From positions 18,644-82,643 of IMG/VR virus record IMGVR_UViG_3300017719_000004: 64,000 nucleotides of DNA. One strand, written 5' to 3'. A program made the translations under genes and the position numbers. The DNA comes from a virus. Numbering within the stretch: position 1 is the first letter of the stretch; each line of letters begins with the position of its first letter. The notes under the pieces are model-generated. The model saw nothing but the letters and a program-made list of their open reading frames with translations. It searched no databases and was not told where the DNA came from. Below are positions 44,701-56,600 of this stretch, one piece after another.

Positions 44701-46057
44701 TAGATGCGTCTTCATACTTCTGATCTCTTAATCCAAAATTGTATACCTTAGCATCACCAATTTTATTAGAAGTTCCTGCTACAAGTCTTGTGGAACTCTC
44801 AAATGGACCACTAAACAGATCAATTCTGTTGGTAAAAGTTGTAATACCAGTTGTATTATTTACAACAAACTTATTTCCCATCTCAAATGGGAATGATTTG
44901 CCTTTTACTTCTTCAGTTTCTCTAGGCTTGAAGAAATCAAGTACTGTAGGACCATCAGTTGATACATCATATCCGTTAACATATGCCTTACCAGCACTGA
45001 TTTTTAAACACGCAAGATCTTCATCTGGTGTGTTGCCATCAAAAGTAGATTGGTTTGAAAAATAGACTCCATCATTACCCTGTCTATCGTTAAGACATTC
45101 GGTAACATCTAACAGGAACTTATTGACAGTATAGTTACCAGACTCATCAAAAGTTCTTCCTGCGAGATAATCTCTAATTTTTGAATATTCTGTCTCTTTT
45201 TTAATGACTAATACTTCGCCATTACTGACACGAACAACCTCTACAAAATCAGTGTCATTAAAATCTGTAATATTTTTCTTAGTAAGAACTAGAGTAATTC
45301 TTAATCTATCGGCACCAGGTGCAGCAAAGTTAGAAAATCCCTTGGCATTATCATAAAGAGACTCGTCTCCTTTTGCAGATACTGGCGTTTCAATTACACT
45401 AAGACCAACTCTGAAAGTGGGTTGAGAGTTGTACTGATCTAAAATAATAGTCTGTTTTTGTACTCTTACAAAATTACCTCTAACAAAGATAATTCCTTCA
45501 TCAATAGAAACAGAAGATCCAATAGTGCAGGAATTTAGATCAATCGTAGATCCAAAAGTACCACCAACATTAATTGTAGTGTTACCATATGTAAAAGAAT
45601 CTTCTGTGACTAAAATCTCAGCGTCATTGAAGAAATTAAAATCTCCCGTAAGTGAAGAGTTAATATATTTTACAAAGAATGTATCATAGTCATTATCAGA
45701 CTCGGAAGCACTAATGAAATTAATTACTTTTGCAGTAACACCAGTGGTTTGACCCCTAATAGTCTTACCAATAATCTTACTAGCATATACTCCAATATCA
45801 ACACCGAGGTGAGTTGGATTTACTTGGACAGCATAGTACTGCCCATCAAATGTCACAGACCCAGGAACGACAGTTGATCCTTCCTTGAAGATATGACTAC
45901 CAAATTTTTCTACTTGATTTTGTAGAATAGATTGTAAGGTAGTGAGCTCTCTAGCTTGTACAGGGAATCCTGGCTTAAACAGGACACGATGATAACCCTT
46001 TTCAGGATCAAAATCATCATAATATGGACTTACATTGAGATTAGTCTGTGTTGGCAT
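38735..46057 (-). CDS. 2440-residue baseplate/tail structural protein (DUF4815-like N-terminus)
   Basis: A giant virion protein after gp8. The N-terminus (NLNVSPYYDDFDPEKGYHRV, LFKPGFPVQARELTTLQSIL, then FGSHIFKEGSTVVPGSV) matches the DUF4815 tail-protein family. A striking hinge follows at about residues 1580-1623: seven Pro in a row, then an Arg-rich stretch (RVIDRTRTIIRNRTRVINRI) leading to RRRDPLAQT and a conserved SLDLFFASKNQGTTPVRIEV domain. Later parts carry Gly-Tyr repeats (TGGSNYGTPSNP, SSGRGYKVGD, near 40290-40460) and a C-terminal domain (ARRPIECEFRVLYSIMKTDS). Exact position in the baseplate is inferred from synteny with gp8. AAGAAG precedes the ATG. Confidence 0.8.
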   Translation of the reverse strand: MPTQTNLNVSPYYDDFDPEKGYHRVLFKPGFPVQARELTTLQSILQNQVEKFGSHIFKEGSTVVPGSVTFDGQYYAVQVNPTHLGVDIGVYASKIIGKTIRGQTTGVTAKVINFISASESDNDYDTFFVKYINSSLTGDFNFFNDAEILVTEDSFTYGNTTINVGGTFGSTIDLNSCTIGSSVSIDEGIIFVRGNFVRVQKQTIILDQYNSQPTFRVGLSVIETPVSAKGDESLYDNAKGFSNFAAPGADRLRITLVLTKKNITDFNDTDFVEVVRVSNGEVLVIKKETEYSKIRDYLAGRTFDESGNYTVNKFLLDVTECLNDRQGNDGVYFSNQSTFDGNTPDEDLACLKISAGKAYVNGYDVSTDGPTVLDFFKPRETEEVKGKSFPFEMGNKFVVNNTTGITTFTNRIDLFSGPFESSTRLVAGTSNKIGDAKVYNFGLRDQKYEDASTEFDLYLYDVQTYTNLKLSDNVSATELIKSAFIVGKESGANAFAVAAGAGSSSIQVTQTSGSFRVGEPILINGSEDLPRTIESITSYGINDVFSFAQSGNSFTANKKLNDRIPPRLGAGQVTIAISGAGATVTAPRIDSFQRFKPGDIIRYTDTKNGTQTQFQNVVTSIASDLQSMTVGAMTTVANLFDGGVNGYVGEISLGFQDNSNENASLITVLPDLNVASVDFTGSSLLLSAQVQNESTNSLGQLVLPISSVDLDDTSFAAFDEERYQVQYSNGTIAVIEEDQVTVTSTQVTITGLNASQSGMTVNATVIKSNIKNKVKEFKRCQQVAVTRSTNRRSGSDPNTSVNDGLNHSELYGLRVQDRDISLNEPDATDIIAIYESLDTSAPILDKLNFTSTDDVFTSAIIGENIFGTSTNAIAKVISIDGGNNQISVVYLTKDRFATLEPLSFEESNTTAVLQGISPGKYRDVTSSYLLDKGQRNQYYDYSRVVRNRGAYIPHRQLNIIYNRYDVPSGDTGDVFTVNSYDEERYKKDIPQIGPSRIEAHDVLDFRPRVASYNPASASESPFFYTSRDFVGKPDRILTPNESMTFDYDFYLPRIDKLVLLQDGNFDLIKGKPARQPIPPVVSGKGMEVGTVLLPAYLRDTQEARIYLKDNRRYTMRDIGDLADRVENLEVVTSLNLLEKSAESLQIRDAQGLTRFKSGFFVDNFKTFDFMHPSSPCEIDRDLGELRPLREFDSSALQVAPKDDIPVSQIDFSSNFLLLDDGNTQKTGNLLSLKYQEKEYIKQEFATKVNNINPFHVVAFTGELKLNPSLDNWINTRETQNVIRNTIGITVFNNQVAANFSLTRGGALGGSASVSTRETGRTVQRDDIRSENTFIAEETFDPFCRSRNIEFTAIGLKPFTNFYPFFDNQGGVDIIPKLLEVSSVSGSFQIGETIRGTIGATVFEFRLAAPNHKKGPFNAPTETFTVNPYSPAATLPNGYSQASTVLNIDTTSLAAQAQGAFFGFAPTGMVMRGLTSGAQATVAGVRLVSDDFGDLIGSIFLRDPNQTPTPQVRVRSGNRDFRLTSSQTNANPLPGSTLISHATGRYTATGTTRVVQTDIRITTLETTTITNLSTIDIRGTIPNPPPPPPPVIINNTRVIDRTRTIIRNRTRVINRIRRVRVRRRDPLAQTIVTGPEGAWITSLDLFFASKNQGTTPVRIEVRTVELGTPTLFVIDRAAQATIRPSDITTSADGSVATNIKFDTPFYLDPEESYAIVILSDSDEYEVYCGEMGQKALNAQALPAAKGKIYSQQFAMGSLFKSQNGATWTPTQFEDLTFTLYRADYTAEQGLLTFFNPPIEPNNGLLPPLAFDPIVGVPKKGKLGIVTTSDSGLIGTVFTPGRKVSEQTSTFRHGYIETKGGPVLGTVGILTGGSNYGTPSNPITTYNINGDGDGLTLNATVGAGISAITAVSIASSGRGYKVGDVVGLVTADVGGSGSGVRIGINSLGGIDTLYLTDVQAQTFDVAAGNEVTYNHAAGSVIATGLDIVSFDATGSVYTGEYFKVSHRNHGMHSSLNKVILSDVESDVVPTEITVDILSNETAISVASTSQFNTFEGAVVSAANTGYAFINSEILSYTSVGISSLGGVVRGVDSTNALNHLKNDSIQKYEYNGISLRRVNAEHDVSSVLRGIDDYYLKIDRGSSRSVDDTSNNIPQVSFKEEAAGGGQNVYASKNIQFDAVRPLLDAATFGPTDFISLQMRSVTGTSPDGSETSFIDNGFEDLNLNRINTLETTRILASRTNESARLGSLPRNKSFSFTVELANSGDSFNSPTVNLEGANALFYENRLNNPISDYRTDPRVKSRFNDPHASYYMSQPIYTKNPATSIKVIFEARRPIECEFRVLYSIMKTDSSEVTPDFELFPGFRNLLDTDGDGIGDQVIDPTQNDGMSDSFVSADDTQYREYTYSVDDLPSFNGLQIKIVFTGTNQAKHPVIKNLRAIAVA

Positions 46058-46061
46058 CTTC

Positions 46062-47636
46062 TTAGAATTCTAAAACGATTTTAATGTCTTCTTTTTGACG
46101 CTCGTTCCTAGCAATAGATGGTCTATTGTCAAGATAAAGTATCTCACCAGTCCTTTTATTTATTTCCTCTGGAGCAAGACCATTTGTGAACTGTACTCCT
46201 AGGTCAATAACTTTACCTGATGGTGTAGTTGTTGAAATGCCAGTAAATCCAGAGTCTATGTTTACACTGAAACCACTTGGACCGGTAACAGCATTTCCTG
46301 TGGCAGAAAATGGAATTACATCAGCATCTCCACCAACACCTAAACTATCAGTTGCATCATATAGACTAGGGTTGAGATAGAGGTTTCTATCTTGGAAATA
46401 CTTAATTACTTTTGTACTTGTATCGTAAGAAGCAACATAAGCTTTTGCAGTACCAACGCCAGAAATATTCTGTGTAATTTCAGAGCCAATTGCAAGAGTT
46501 TGTACAGTATTACCAGTAAATTTGAGTGATTTAGTAGATGAAAACTCAGATGTATTGATAATCGCTGTAGATCCAGCACCAGCAGCGATTGGGTTCTTAA
46601 TTACCCCAAGTTGCGAAAATGTAGTATCGGAAATAAAGTCATAAGAAGAATTATCAAATCTAGAGTAGATAAGAACTTTATCTGTTCCTAATTCTTTATA
46701 CAAATCAAATCCATGTCCTCTTGATGGGGGGATAATCGGGGTCAGTTTAGCAAATTTTGTAGCTCCATTATTAATAGAAGAAAGATTGACTCTTCCAAAA
46801 CTATACCCTTGTCCACCAGTAGTTACAATTGCAGAAATAACTTGACCGTTTGTATTTGTTTGAACTCTGACTTTACCCCCACTTCCATCTCCTAGAATAT
46901 CTAATTCTACTGGAGACGATAAGAATGAGTATCCTTCACCCTGTTCGTCAATCGATACAACTTTAATTTGATTATTATTTAACTGAGAATCTCCATTATC
47001 TCTTACAACTTTAACTTCATTTTCCGTAGAAGTTGTCCATTCATTAGGAACAGCTACATATTCGGTTGAGTCGAACTTGACAATATCAGCGGGAGGAACA
47101 GTAAAGAGGTACTTCCATAGATACCCGTCACCACTCGTCCCAGCTGCGGATGGTTCCAAATCAGTAAATGTCGGTTCATCTAACGAAGCGTTTGCTGAGG
47201 ATGTAATTCCAGCAGAACCATTATTAATACAAATATAGACCCTAAAGTCTTTATTCATAATGTAATAGTTTGCAGAGTAAAGTCTGCTGGAGTTAGATAC
47301 TAATGATCTATTATTGGTATCATAATCATGTCGGTACATATCATAAGATGTACCTTTTGTCCACTGAACTTTACGAATCAATCTTCGCACATCACCAGGC
47401 AACACTTTTCTTCCGAAAAGCATGGTATCATAAACATGATTGACATAGCTAATATTATCAATCGGTGCTGGTGGTTGAACCGTAGTGCTATTCCAGGTAC
47501 TAGTTCTTCCATAACCCGCGATAGTCGGGTTTGCAAGACTCAAAAAGGTAAAATATGAATTAGTACCGCTAAGTATAGAGTCTACAAAGTTATTCGCATT
47601 AATGACCCTGAACTGGTCGGTGATAATGGCTGCCAT
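46062..47636 (-). CDS. 8: gp8 baseplate wedge protein
   Basis: A 524-residue protein, longer than T4 gp8 (334). The conserved gp8 blocks are visible: AIITDQFRVINANNFVDSIL at the start, then YGRTSTWNSTT with PPAPIDN, KVLPGDVRRLIRKVQWTKGT, and GDGYLWKYLFTVPPADIVKF followed by EYVAVP, which parallels T4 GDGYVWEYLFEIPPD. The C-terminal half adds sequence with two Gly-Tyr repeats (QGEGYSFLSSP, GGQGYSFGR). gp8 is part of the wedge with gp6, gp7 and gp25. A TATAAATA late promoter lies 33 bases upstream. Confidence 0.85.
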   Translation of the reverse strand: MAAIITDQFRVINANNFVDSILSGTNSYFTFLSLANPTIAGYGRTSTWNSTTVQPPAPIDNISYVNHVYDTMLFGRKVLPGDVRRLIRKVQWTKGTSYDMYRHDYDTNNRSLVSNSSRLYSANYYIMNKDFRVYICINNGSAGITSSANASLDEPTFTDLEPSAAGTSGDGYLWKYLFTVPPADIVKFDSTEYVAVPNEWTTSTENEVKVVRDNGDSQLNNNQIKVVSIDEQGEGYSFLSSPVELDILGDGSGGKVRVQTNTNGQVISAIVTTGGQGYSFGRVNLSSINNGATKFAKLTPIIPPSRGHGFDLYKELGTDKVLIYSRFDNSSYDFISDTTFSQLGVIKNPIAAGAGSTAIINTSEFSSTKSLKFTGNTVQTLAIGSEITQNISGVGTAKAYVASYDTSTKVIKYFQDRNLYLNPSLYDATDSLGVGGDADVIPFSATGNAVTGPSGFSVNIDSGFTGISTTTPSGKVIDLGVQFTNGLAPEEINKRTGEILYLDNRPSIARNERQKEDIKIVLEF

Positions 47637-47669
47637 TATTATGAACGGGCGGAAGGTCTAACTTTTCTG

Positions 47670-47677
47670 TATTTATA
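47670..47677 (-). promoter_or_regulatory. Late promoter TATAAATA before gp8
   Basis: An exact minus-strand TATAAATA overlaps the stop of the giant baseplate gene and lies 33 bases before the gp8 ATG. Confidence 0.65.
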
Positions 47678-50600
47678 ATATCTTCGGCAATCCTCCAGTT
47701 CCTCTCAATCCAACACCACGCCTTTGAACGATGGGATAGTTTGATAATTCTGGATCAAAATCAATACCTTTAATATTTGCATTGACTGGTTGTGTCTGAT
47801 CTCTACTAACATTACTAAACTTACCCCAAGTGAAATGAGCGTAAGGAACTGAGGTAGAACCAACTCCAACAAAATCACTTACATTAGTGTAAGATGCAAT
47901 ATTGGCAGTGATAACTCCCACACGACCACCATTTCGTGTAGATACTGCATGGACATAGTAAATGTTGTCACCATTGAATGTACTGATACCTACGATGTCA
48001 GTATCGTGCGTATCGATGCTAGTAACAGCAGCACTAACCGTGTTAATACCAGTTCCATAAAGCTTGAATGGTTGTCCAGTGCTTAATCCTGCAGTACTAT
48101 TACCATCATTCACATAATCTTGAGCATCAAATTGAATTAGAAGAGCCAAGTCAGTACCAATACCAGGACAAGTTCCGATGCCTGTCACAACACCGACAAA
48201 TCCCTGAACATTTGCAACTAGTGGTTCGATACCAGTAATATTTTCATAGTTTATTCCATAAACTGCGGTTGTACCGAATCCAACTTCTGCAATATATGCA
48301 AGACTAAAAGATCCTGTTAGTAGATTATCAGTATCTCTGAACAAAGCAGTAGAATCAACATATACAAAGGAATCGGTTGTAGTTAAGACTCCAATTACAT
48401 TTGCAATTGGAGAAATCTGTGCTTCAATAGAATCTCTAGCTTTTGATACTAGGGATCCGTCAATGATAATATCTTTTTTCTGCTTAATCCAATCCATTGG
48501 TTTGTAGTTATCATTGCTGATACCTACACCCTGATAGAATGCAGTTTCTACGGTAGCTGCACTGTCAATTCTCTTAACAATTCTATTAGCACTTTGGGCA
48601 AGATTTGCAGTGCTTTGATTGACTTGATTTAACTCAATCTGGGCGCTCTTTCTCAGTCTGAGATTATCACCGACTTTGATAACCTCATTTACATCAAATA
48701 AGAAGCTATCTTGCCCGATTGTTCCTCTGTAGAAGAAAATAACGACATTATCTTCAGTAGTAGGAGCACTCGTAAATTCAATAACGGAACCACCATCAAA
48801 TGTGTAGTTGATTCCGGGTTCTTGAATAACACCATTAATAAAGATGAGAAGAACTGCAGAAAGATCAATTTCTTTAGAATCTCGATCTCCTCTATCAATC
48901 TCAAAACTGACTAGCGATTGCTGATAGTAGAGAAGGAATCTCTTCTGATTACCATCTTGGAATTGTCGAATGTTATCGAGGTAATCAATGTTACCAAACT
49001 GCCAAGAAGAAACTTGGTCAGTAAATACATCAACAACTTCTAACTCAAATGGTCTGAACTTGTCCCCAGCATAAGGATCAGTGGAAAGACCAGTTACAGT
49101 AAACTTATCACCGCGTTTGAATCCATACCCCTTCTTGCTAAATTTGAATTCGGATACTTCAAACAATGTTGATCCAATTCCAGTTGCTGTACTTACCCCT
49201 GCAATTTGAACAGTTACTGAACAACCAACACCAGTTAGAGTTGTATTTCCAAGTCCAATTCTAGAAACACCAACAATTGGGAGGTTTTCTCCATTGGGTT
49301 CTGGAGTAATAACAGTAGAATTTGTTGTGTAATTTGTACCTGGTCCAGTAACACTGAATACCAGAGATCCACCAGCACCCACAACAGCAGTAACAGTAGC
49401 TCCTGTACCTGTAGCACAAGTAACTGCGATACCAATAGTACCAAGATTGCTATTATATCCAGATCCAAAAGTAAGTGGGAAGAACTGTGCAGCAGTACCA
49501 CCACTCACATAAGTGTGTGGGATTGTAGACGGACCAACTTGAACTTTGAATTGAGTAGCAGAAATAATACCAGCAACAGAGAATGGATCATTATGCTCTG
49601 GGAAAATAGTAGTCGTAACGCCAGCATGAGCTGCACCACAAGTAAATGCAATGCCAGTCAGTTTTACTTGATCTTCGATGAGAAGACCATGGTTCGCTGA
49701 AGTAGTAACGGTCATGATGCCCGTTCTCTTATCATAAACAGCGTTACTAAGAGATACAGAAGGACCTGTGGTGGAGATCCCGACAATACCAGTGATAGTA
49801 CCGCCAGCACCAACATCAAGACGGACATCAGCTCCTATAAACGGTGCATAACCATTTCCTGGAGTAGACGCAATAGAAACGATAACACCGCCTCTAGGGA
49901 GTTGGTTCTGGTTGATATCATCTATATCGATAATTAAATCGGTGAATCCAACTGATGTGATGCCACTAAATTGAACACTAGCAGCTGTAGAAACGGGATC
50001 TTCAATAATTTTAAAGTTAGAAACTCCTTCGTTATTTTCTCCAAATGGTGCTTGGAAAATACCGTTAATGAACAGAACGCCATTACCACCAGTAGAACCA
50101 ATACCAGTTACAGCAGCGCCAGTAGCAGTTAGTGGGAAGGTATTTTCAAGTCCATCAAACTTGTCCGAGAAATCATCAAATAGTTCATTAGTTCTGTAAT
50201 CATTTCTTAAATAAGTTCTGCCACCAAAAGATGCTCTAGGGTATGGTAAGTTCTGTGGGTCAATAACTCCTAGGTCACCACCAAGAGGAGCTTCTGTAAA
50301 GTGAATTTGACTATTAAGAATTTGGAAAGATCCTCTATGGATTCTTGCAATAGAACCAGCAGCATGATCAGTAGCTGCAGATCCAACAGCACCCCTTTCA
50401 ACCTCAACGATACTCCAAGTGCCGATCCCTGTAATAGGTCCAGTTGGTTGAGTAGCAAAACCAACAGTTCTTACAATTGAATACTCATCACCAAGTTTTA
50501 ACAAATCACCAGAAGTAATTGTGCTTAGTCCACTAAGTGCAAAAGAAGTAACAATACCGTTTACTGCAACATCAAGATCGTAAATGATTTGAGTGTACGA

Positions 50601-53600
50601 AATTGGTTTTTGAACAATTCCATTAAGAGCGATGACCGTTTTTTCATCTCTCTTATCCATAGTAAATCTATGCTTGTTCCCAGCAGCGGTTCCTGGTTGG
50701 AAAGTAACAGCTATGCCAGATCTTGCATCAGTAAGATTGGTTGAGATAAAGAATTGATCATTGTTATTTTTAATGACAAAGACTGTGGATGGGAGAGATG
50801 TATGTCCATATCCAGTAACATATTGAAGAGCACTAGCAGCAACACCAACAATATTAGAATCTGGTTCATATGTAACTGGTTCTGCATTAGAGAAGAAATG
50901 CTTGAAACTAATAAGACCTGTTCCAAAATCAATTTGATCTGGGTTTTGTGGGTTTAAATCTCTTTCATAAATTGGTGTTCCTTCATATTTCAGATCGAAT
51001 GATCTAATGTTTCTATTATTGATTCCTAAGTAAGTATTTTGAGTAACATTTTCAAATACCTTGCCATAGTCAAATGAACCGATACCTGCAAGTGTTCCGT
51101 TTGGATCTGCGTCTTTATACAGAACTTCGTTGTAAGAATAGATGCTTACAATTCCTGTTACTCCAGAGTCTGGATAGAATTCCAGATTTACATTGCTTCC
51201 ACTAAATTCTGCTCCAAATGTGCCGATACCAGTAGTAGTGCCAATAGCTGCGATTGGTTGCTGTGAAATATAAGTATCAGCTTTTTCTGGATCTGACAAT
51301 ACATAAATTTGATGTAGTGTCTGAGTTGATCCGTAAGAAACATGTACGGTTGATTTGAATGATAAGTTAGTAAAGCTACTGACACCAACAACTGTAGAAA
51401 TTCCAGTAGTAGCAGATGCACCAACAATAACTCTAGCTGTTCTCTCAGTACCTTCTGGAGTAAATTTGAGGTTGAGGTGTCTTATTGAAGTTGTACCAAG
51501 TCCAACATTCTCAAATGATACAAATTTACTTCTAACTGCAAGGGTAGAACTCTCATTGTGAATATAGTCAATTTTAACAACTCCACTTTCAATAGACGAA
51601 GTAAATGTGCCCATGAAGTTGGGACTTGAAATACCACCAAGACTTTGGCGAGTATTAAACGATGCAAGTTCTGTTAGGTAAGTATCTGTACCATCATGTT
51701 GGAGAGCTAACTCGACATAATCAATACTATTTGCAGCAGTATCTACTACAACAAAATGACCAATACCACCAACAAATGTAGTAGTACTAAATCCGATAAT
51801 TTGTTCGGTAGACCCAGATCCTACAAGAACATTAGCAGATGAGTTTACAACATTACCAGTATTGGTAGATCCGATTCCCACATCAGCAGAAAAACCTTGC
51901 TGGAATGTCTTAATATCGAAATCAGTATCAAAAGTTTCATAAGGTTTAATTCTTATTTCAGTAAGATCGTCATCAACATTGTAAAATGCGAAGAACTCTG
52001 CATATCCAGTCGAAAGACCAACATTGTTATTATTGTTGACATGTGACTTTTGTAAAAGATAAGTATTCTCATCAATTGTGACTAGAATAACCTCATTGAA
52101 TTGATATTGATTATTCAGAGGATTTTCTGCTTGATGAGTCGTTTGAATAAGATATCTTGAGAAATTTCTTCCAGCAACAACTCCAGCAATAGTTCTATCA
52201 TCACTTAAATCGTTAGATTCGTTACTAACGAAGTTTGGACTGATATCATCATGAATAAGAACTCTATTAGTTTTATTAAGAATGAAATCTGCAAGTCTTG
52301 TAGATTTAAGCTCTAGGAACTTAGATGTATTGTTGTTAGCATTAACATCTCTAGAGAGATCAAAATTATAAATTCCATCAACTCTCAATGGATCACTGAT
52401 AAAGTCGAGAACAAATCCACCAGCATCATCAGCAGGTTGTATTGATTCTCCAGCATCACCAACAGATAAAATTTGAGTATTTGCAAAATTCTTCATCCCA
52501 GATGGATGAACAATATCATTTACATAAGTAATAATTTCGTCAAATGTCTTATCACTTTCGATAGCATAAGACATATTCTGATAATAATCATTATCAGGCA
52601 AGAATTGATTACTATCACCAATTAATCCAATATTATCAGACCATCCAACATTAGTATCAATGGTGGAATCGATATCATAATATCCATCAAATACTGTAAC
52701 TGAGTCTACTACTGCACGATCACCGCTATTAGTACCTACAAGATTATCGTCAGCCTCTAAAGGTAAAGAACCTTCAATGACCATAATCCCAGTATTTGTA
52801 TCAATAGATCTTAAAATTAGATCAGTTTCATTATCGTTGTTTCTTCTTAAAGGTTCGTTCTTAGCAAATGGTGAGAAAGATATTGTAGTTGAGAATTTTG
52901 CAAGGTCACCTGCTTTAACAATTTGACCAAAACCAGGAACTACAGTTGCTCCAGTACCAACATTTGTAGTTAATCCAGTATACTTAAATGATACTTCTCG
53001 TGGATTTACTGCTGAGTTGTAGGTATCAATTGTAAAATTAGTGAACAAATAGTCGCCAGAGTTAAATCCATCTCCATCATTGTTAAATTCAATTCCTTCA
53101 AGATATACTTCTTCTCCTGGAACAAAAGGTTCTTGAACATATCCAAGAATTGGAGTAGTAATTTTACAGGTAACAACACCAACATCAGAGAAAGCTTCAA
53201 TAATAGAAATACCATTACTGTTTCTTAGTGGAGCAATGCCATAAGCATTTGCAGTCAAACCTCTAGGTTGAACAACAACCTCGGCACTGTTTACAGCGGA
53301 ATCACTAAGTTCACAAGTAATCAAACCATTATCAACAATAATTCCGGTAGTTTTATCATAAAGGACAAGGGAAGGTGCATTGATGTAAGATTTCCCACCA
53401 AAAGTAACCTCTACATCGAGTACTCTATTTGCGTTCTTAACCTGTACAGATCTGGGTAAGAATGCATCTGGTTTTAAAGTATTGTCTGAGGGATATCCAA
53501 AAACATCAGTGGGGACTGTTACATCTTTCAACAGATTGATGGTGGGTCCGATCAGATTAAGATTTCCACTAATTCCACTATTCCCAATAGATGCAACTGC

Positions 53601-56600
53601 AGGAATTTTATTGTATCCAAATCCATTATTAATGATGCGAACTTTTGCAATTCCACCAGTTGCTCCAATAGATGTTGTAGTGTAGTAAAGCTCTTCACAG
53701 TCTTCTGCTGAGTATTTTGTTTGCTCTGCTTCAGTTGCAAGGATCGCAGTAAAAGTAGTTGACCCTACACCGGTAATACTATATGATCCGGTATATGTAC
53801 TGTCAATAAAACTAATTTTAGTAAATCCAACAACCTCAGTATCAGAGGTTGACATATATCCACCCTTTTCAAATCCATAATATAACTCAGTTTTAATATT
53901 GTCATTATAATTAATTGTCAATTTGGACATATCTTCTGCAACTGTTGTTCCTAGACCAACAGTATTGACTCCAACAACTTCTAAACTAGAAGTATCTCCT
54001 GTTCCAACAAATTCATTAAAGAAGTTGCTGTCATAAAAAATCTTTAATTTACCGTCAAGTAAAGATGCGTCGTTTAAATTGAATACTATATTGTTATTTT
54101 TAGTTACTTTAATTGGTGGGTTGATTGGATTTATAGTTTGTCCAGTAGATCCAACACCAGTTACACTGACAACTTCAGGAGGATCGAGAAATAGTTGAGA
54201 TCTAGAATCTGATAATTGGAATGTATCATTATCAATTTTCAAGACAAAATATGTTCTTTGGAACAAATTGTCAGGAAGGCTATTTTCATCACCAAAAGGA
54301 CCATAAGCTAAAACTTTAAATCCAGTTTCAAGACCATGCTTATTAGCGGTAAAGATGCTAGTAACCGTATTGATTCCTGTTGTAGCAATTTCTATCGGAT
54401 TTAAAACTAAGTTTCCATCTAGTAGTTTTACTGTAACATCTTCTGCCTGGAGAATACCAGTTGTAATTCCGGGTTTTACTACAAGAGATACCCTATCGTT
54501 AATGCTTAAGTCATGAGGATTAGATGTCTCTACAGTTAACTCGCTTCTTTCAATATTAGCTATCTGTTGTGTGTAATTCGTTTGGAAATAATAGTTTGAG
54601 CTATCGTCTCCAGTCGTTGTAAAGAACAACTCAGAACCATCAGGAGAAGTTTTAAGACCAATTGTGTTGATAGTCTTGCGAACTACATAAAGACTTGCTG
54701 GAAGGGCACTGGGAGCAATGTATGGATCGATCGAAGCAGTTGCATTAATAACACTATTTCCATTTGTATCAAAGGTGACTAAATCATTGGTTTTTAGATC
54801 ATGCCCCTCAATAAAGATGGATTGAGAAAGAATTGATCTTGTTTTAGTTACTCCATTTAATGAAACATTAACAGATGTTGAAAAACCTACAGTAGTGCCA
54901 ACTCCAACTGATTCTTTTGGATTAAAATAGTATAAATCTTGGAATTTAGAATCAATAGTAAATGATTCTGAAAGTGGTAGAGTAAATTTACTTGTAAAAT
55001 AAGTAACGGCTGCTCCAACAGAAGCTGTAGCAAATCCAGCGGATCTTTCTACTCTAACAATTTTTTCAGATGGGAAAGCATTCAAAATACGAACAGTTTC
55101 TGTTCCAATACCAATAGAATCTCCAGCAGAAACATTTGGAGGAACAAGACTAACCTTCAAGTCTGTAATGATACCAGTGTACCCGTCTTGATCTAGGGTT
55201 GCGTTAAATGTTTGTACTGAAATTTTGTGATAAGTCTCAAGTCCTTTAACATAAGTGGAGATACCACTAACTCTAATAACATGATTGTCACTAAACTCGT
55301 GATATGGAGAAACTTTAAATTCTGCGGTTTCTCTACCTATTGTAAAAGGTACATTTAAGAAAGATACAGTATTACTACTTACCTGAGTGATATCAGATCC
55401 AAAAATTCTACTGACTTCCGCAGATAAACCACCCCCAGTTGTTTCACTATCGTCAAAAACGATATTATCATTGACACTGTAACCAGATCCTTTAAAATTG
55501 ATCTGTATATCAGTAATTGAACCTACTCCAAGATTGTCTGGAACAGATTCTTGATTATTTTCTTTATATGGTTGGAAAACATAATCATATGATTTGCCAT
55601 CGCCAAACATATTGTATGGAAAAGTATTTCTGACTAGTTTTGAAGATTCAAAGTCAAAATTGGTTTGATCGATGACCAATCCCCTAACTGTATTTTCGGG
55701 AATTGCAAAACTGCGGAAAGTGTCTCCAATAAAGTATGGAAATACTGGCTTATTATTAATATCTACGGTTGCAAAGTAAGCATAAACTCCTGCAGGAAAA
55801 TCTGGAGTTTTTGTGAACTTACCATTATGTTCATCTAAATCGCCAGATCCAATATAGGAATAATCTTCAACTAAAGATCCATATGGAAATTCTGATATTG
55901 GAGGTCTATTTGTAATGTTGGTTGAGACAATATCGTAACTAGATTCTTGCCTCTTAACATCAGACTGAATATTATTAGGGTCAGTTAATCCATATGGACC
56001 GTATATTGGGTTACCATCATACGCCCATCCAATAATTGAAGAATGACTGGAACCATCATCTCCAAAGAAGTCTCTAATAGAATTTCCGTATCCAATATAA
56101 TTTACAGCAACACCTCCCGTGAAGGGAGAGAGATAATCCAATTCAGTATCATTCAGACCAAATGCCTTATTAATTACCAAAGGTCTTAATTGAGCTTCAA
56201 GTTTAAGACTTGAACCTGGGTTAACGATACTGGTGGTTGTTGTACTAGCAGCGTATCCAACTCCACCGGAAATAACCTTTACTTCAGTAATAGATCCATT
56301 TTCTACTACTGATCTAAGAATAGCTCCATTTGCTTCTGAACTGGCACTAGAAACTACAATATCTGGTGGACCAGAATATCCAGATCCCCCAGATTGGACA
56401 AATGCTGAGATAATCCTACCATTGGAAAAAATGAGTCCAATTTGACCCAATTGACCGCTCTCAATTGAAATTGTTGGTGGGTTTCGGAAATCAACAACAG
56501 TAGATCCATAATTTCTACCTCTAGAATATAAAGGTGCGTCAACTACTTGACCTCTAACAATTGGAGTAGCTACAAGATCTTGTTCTTTCTGATCTTCTGT

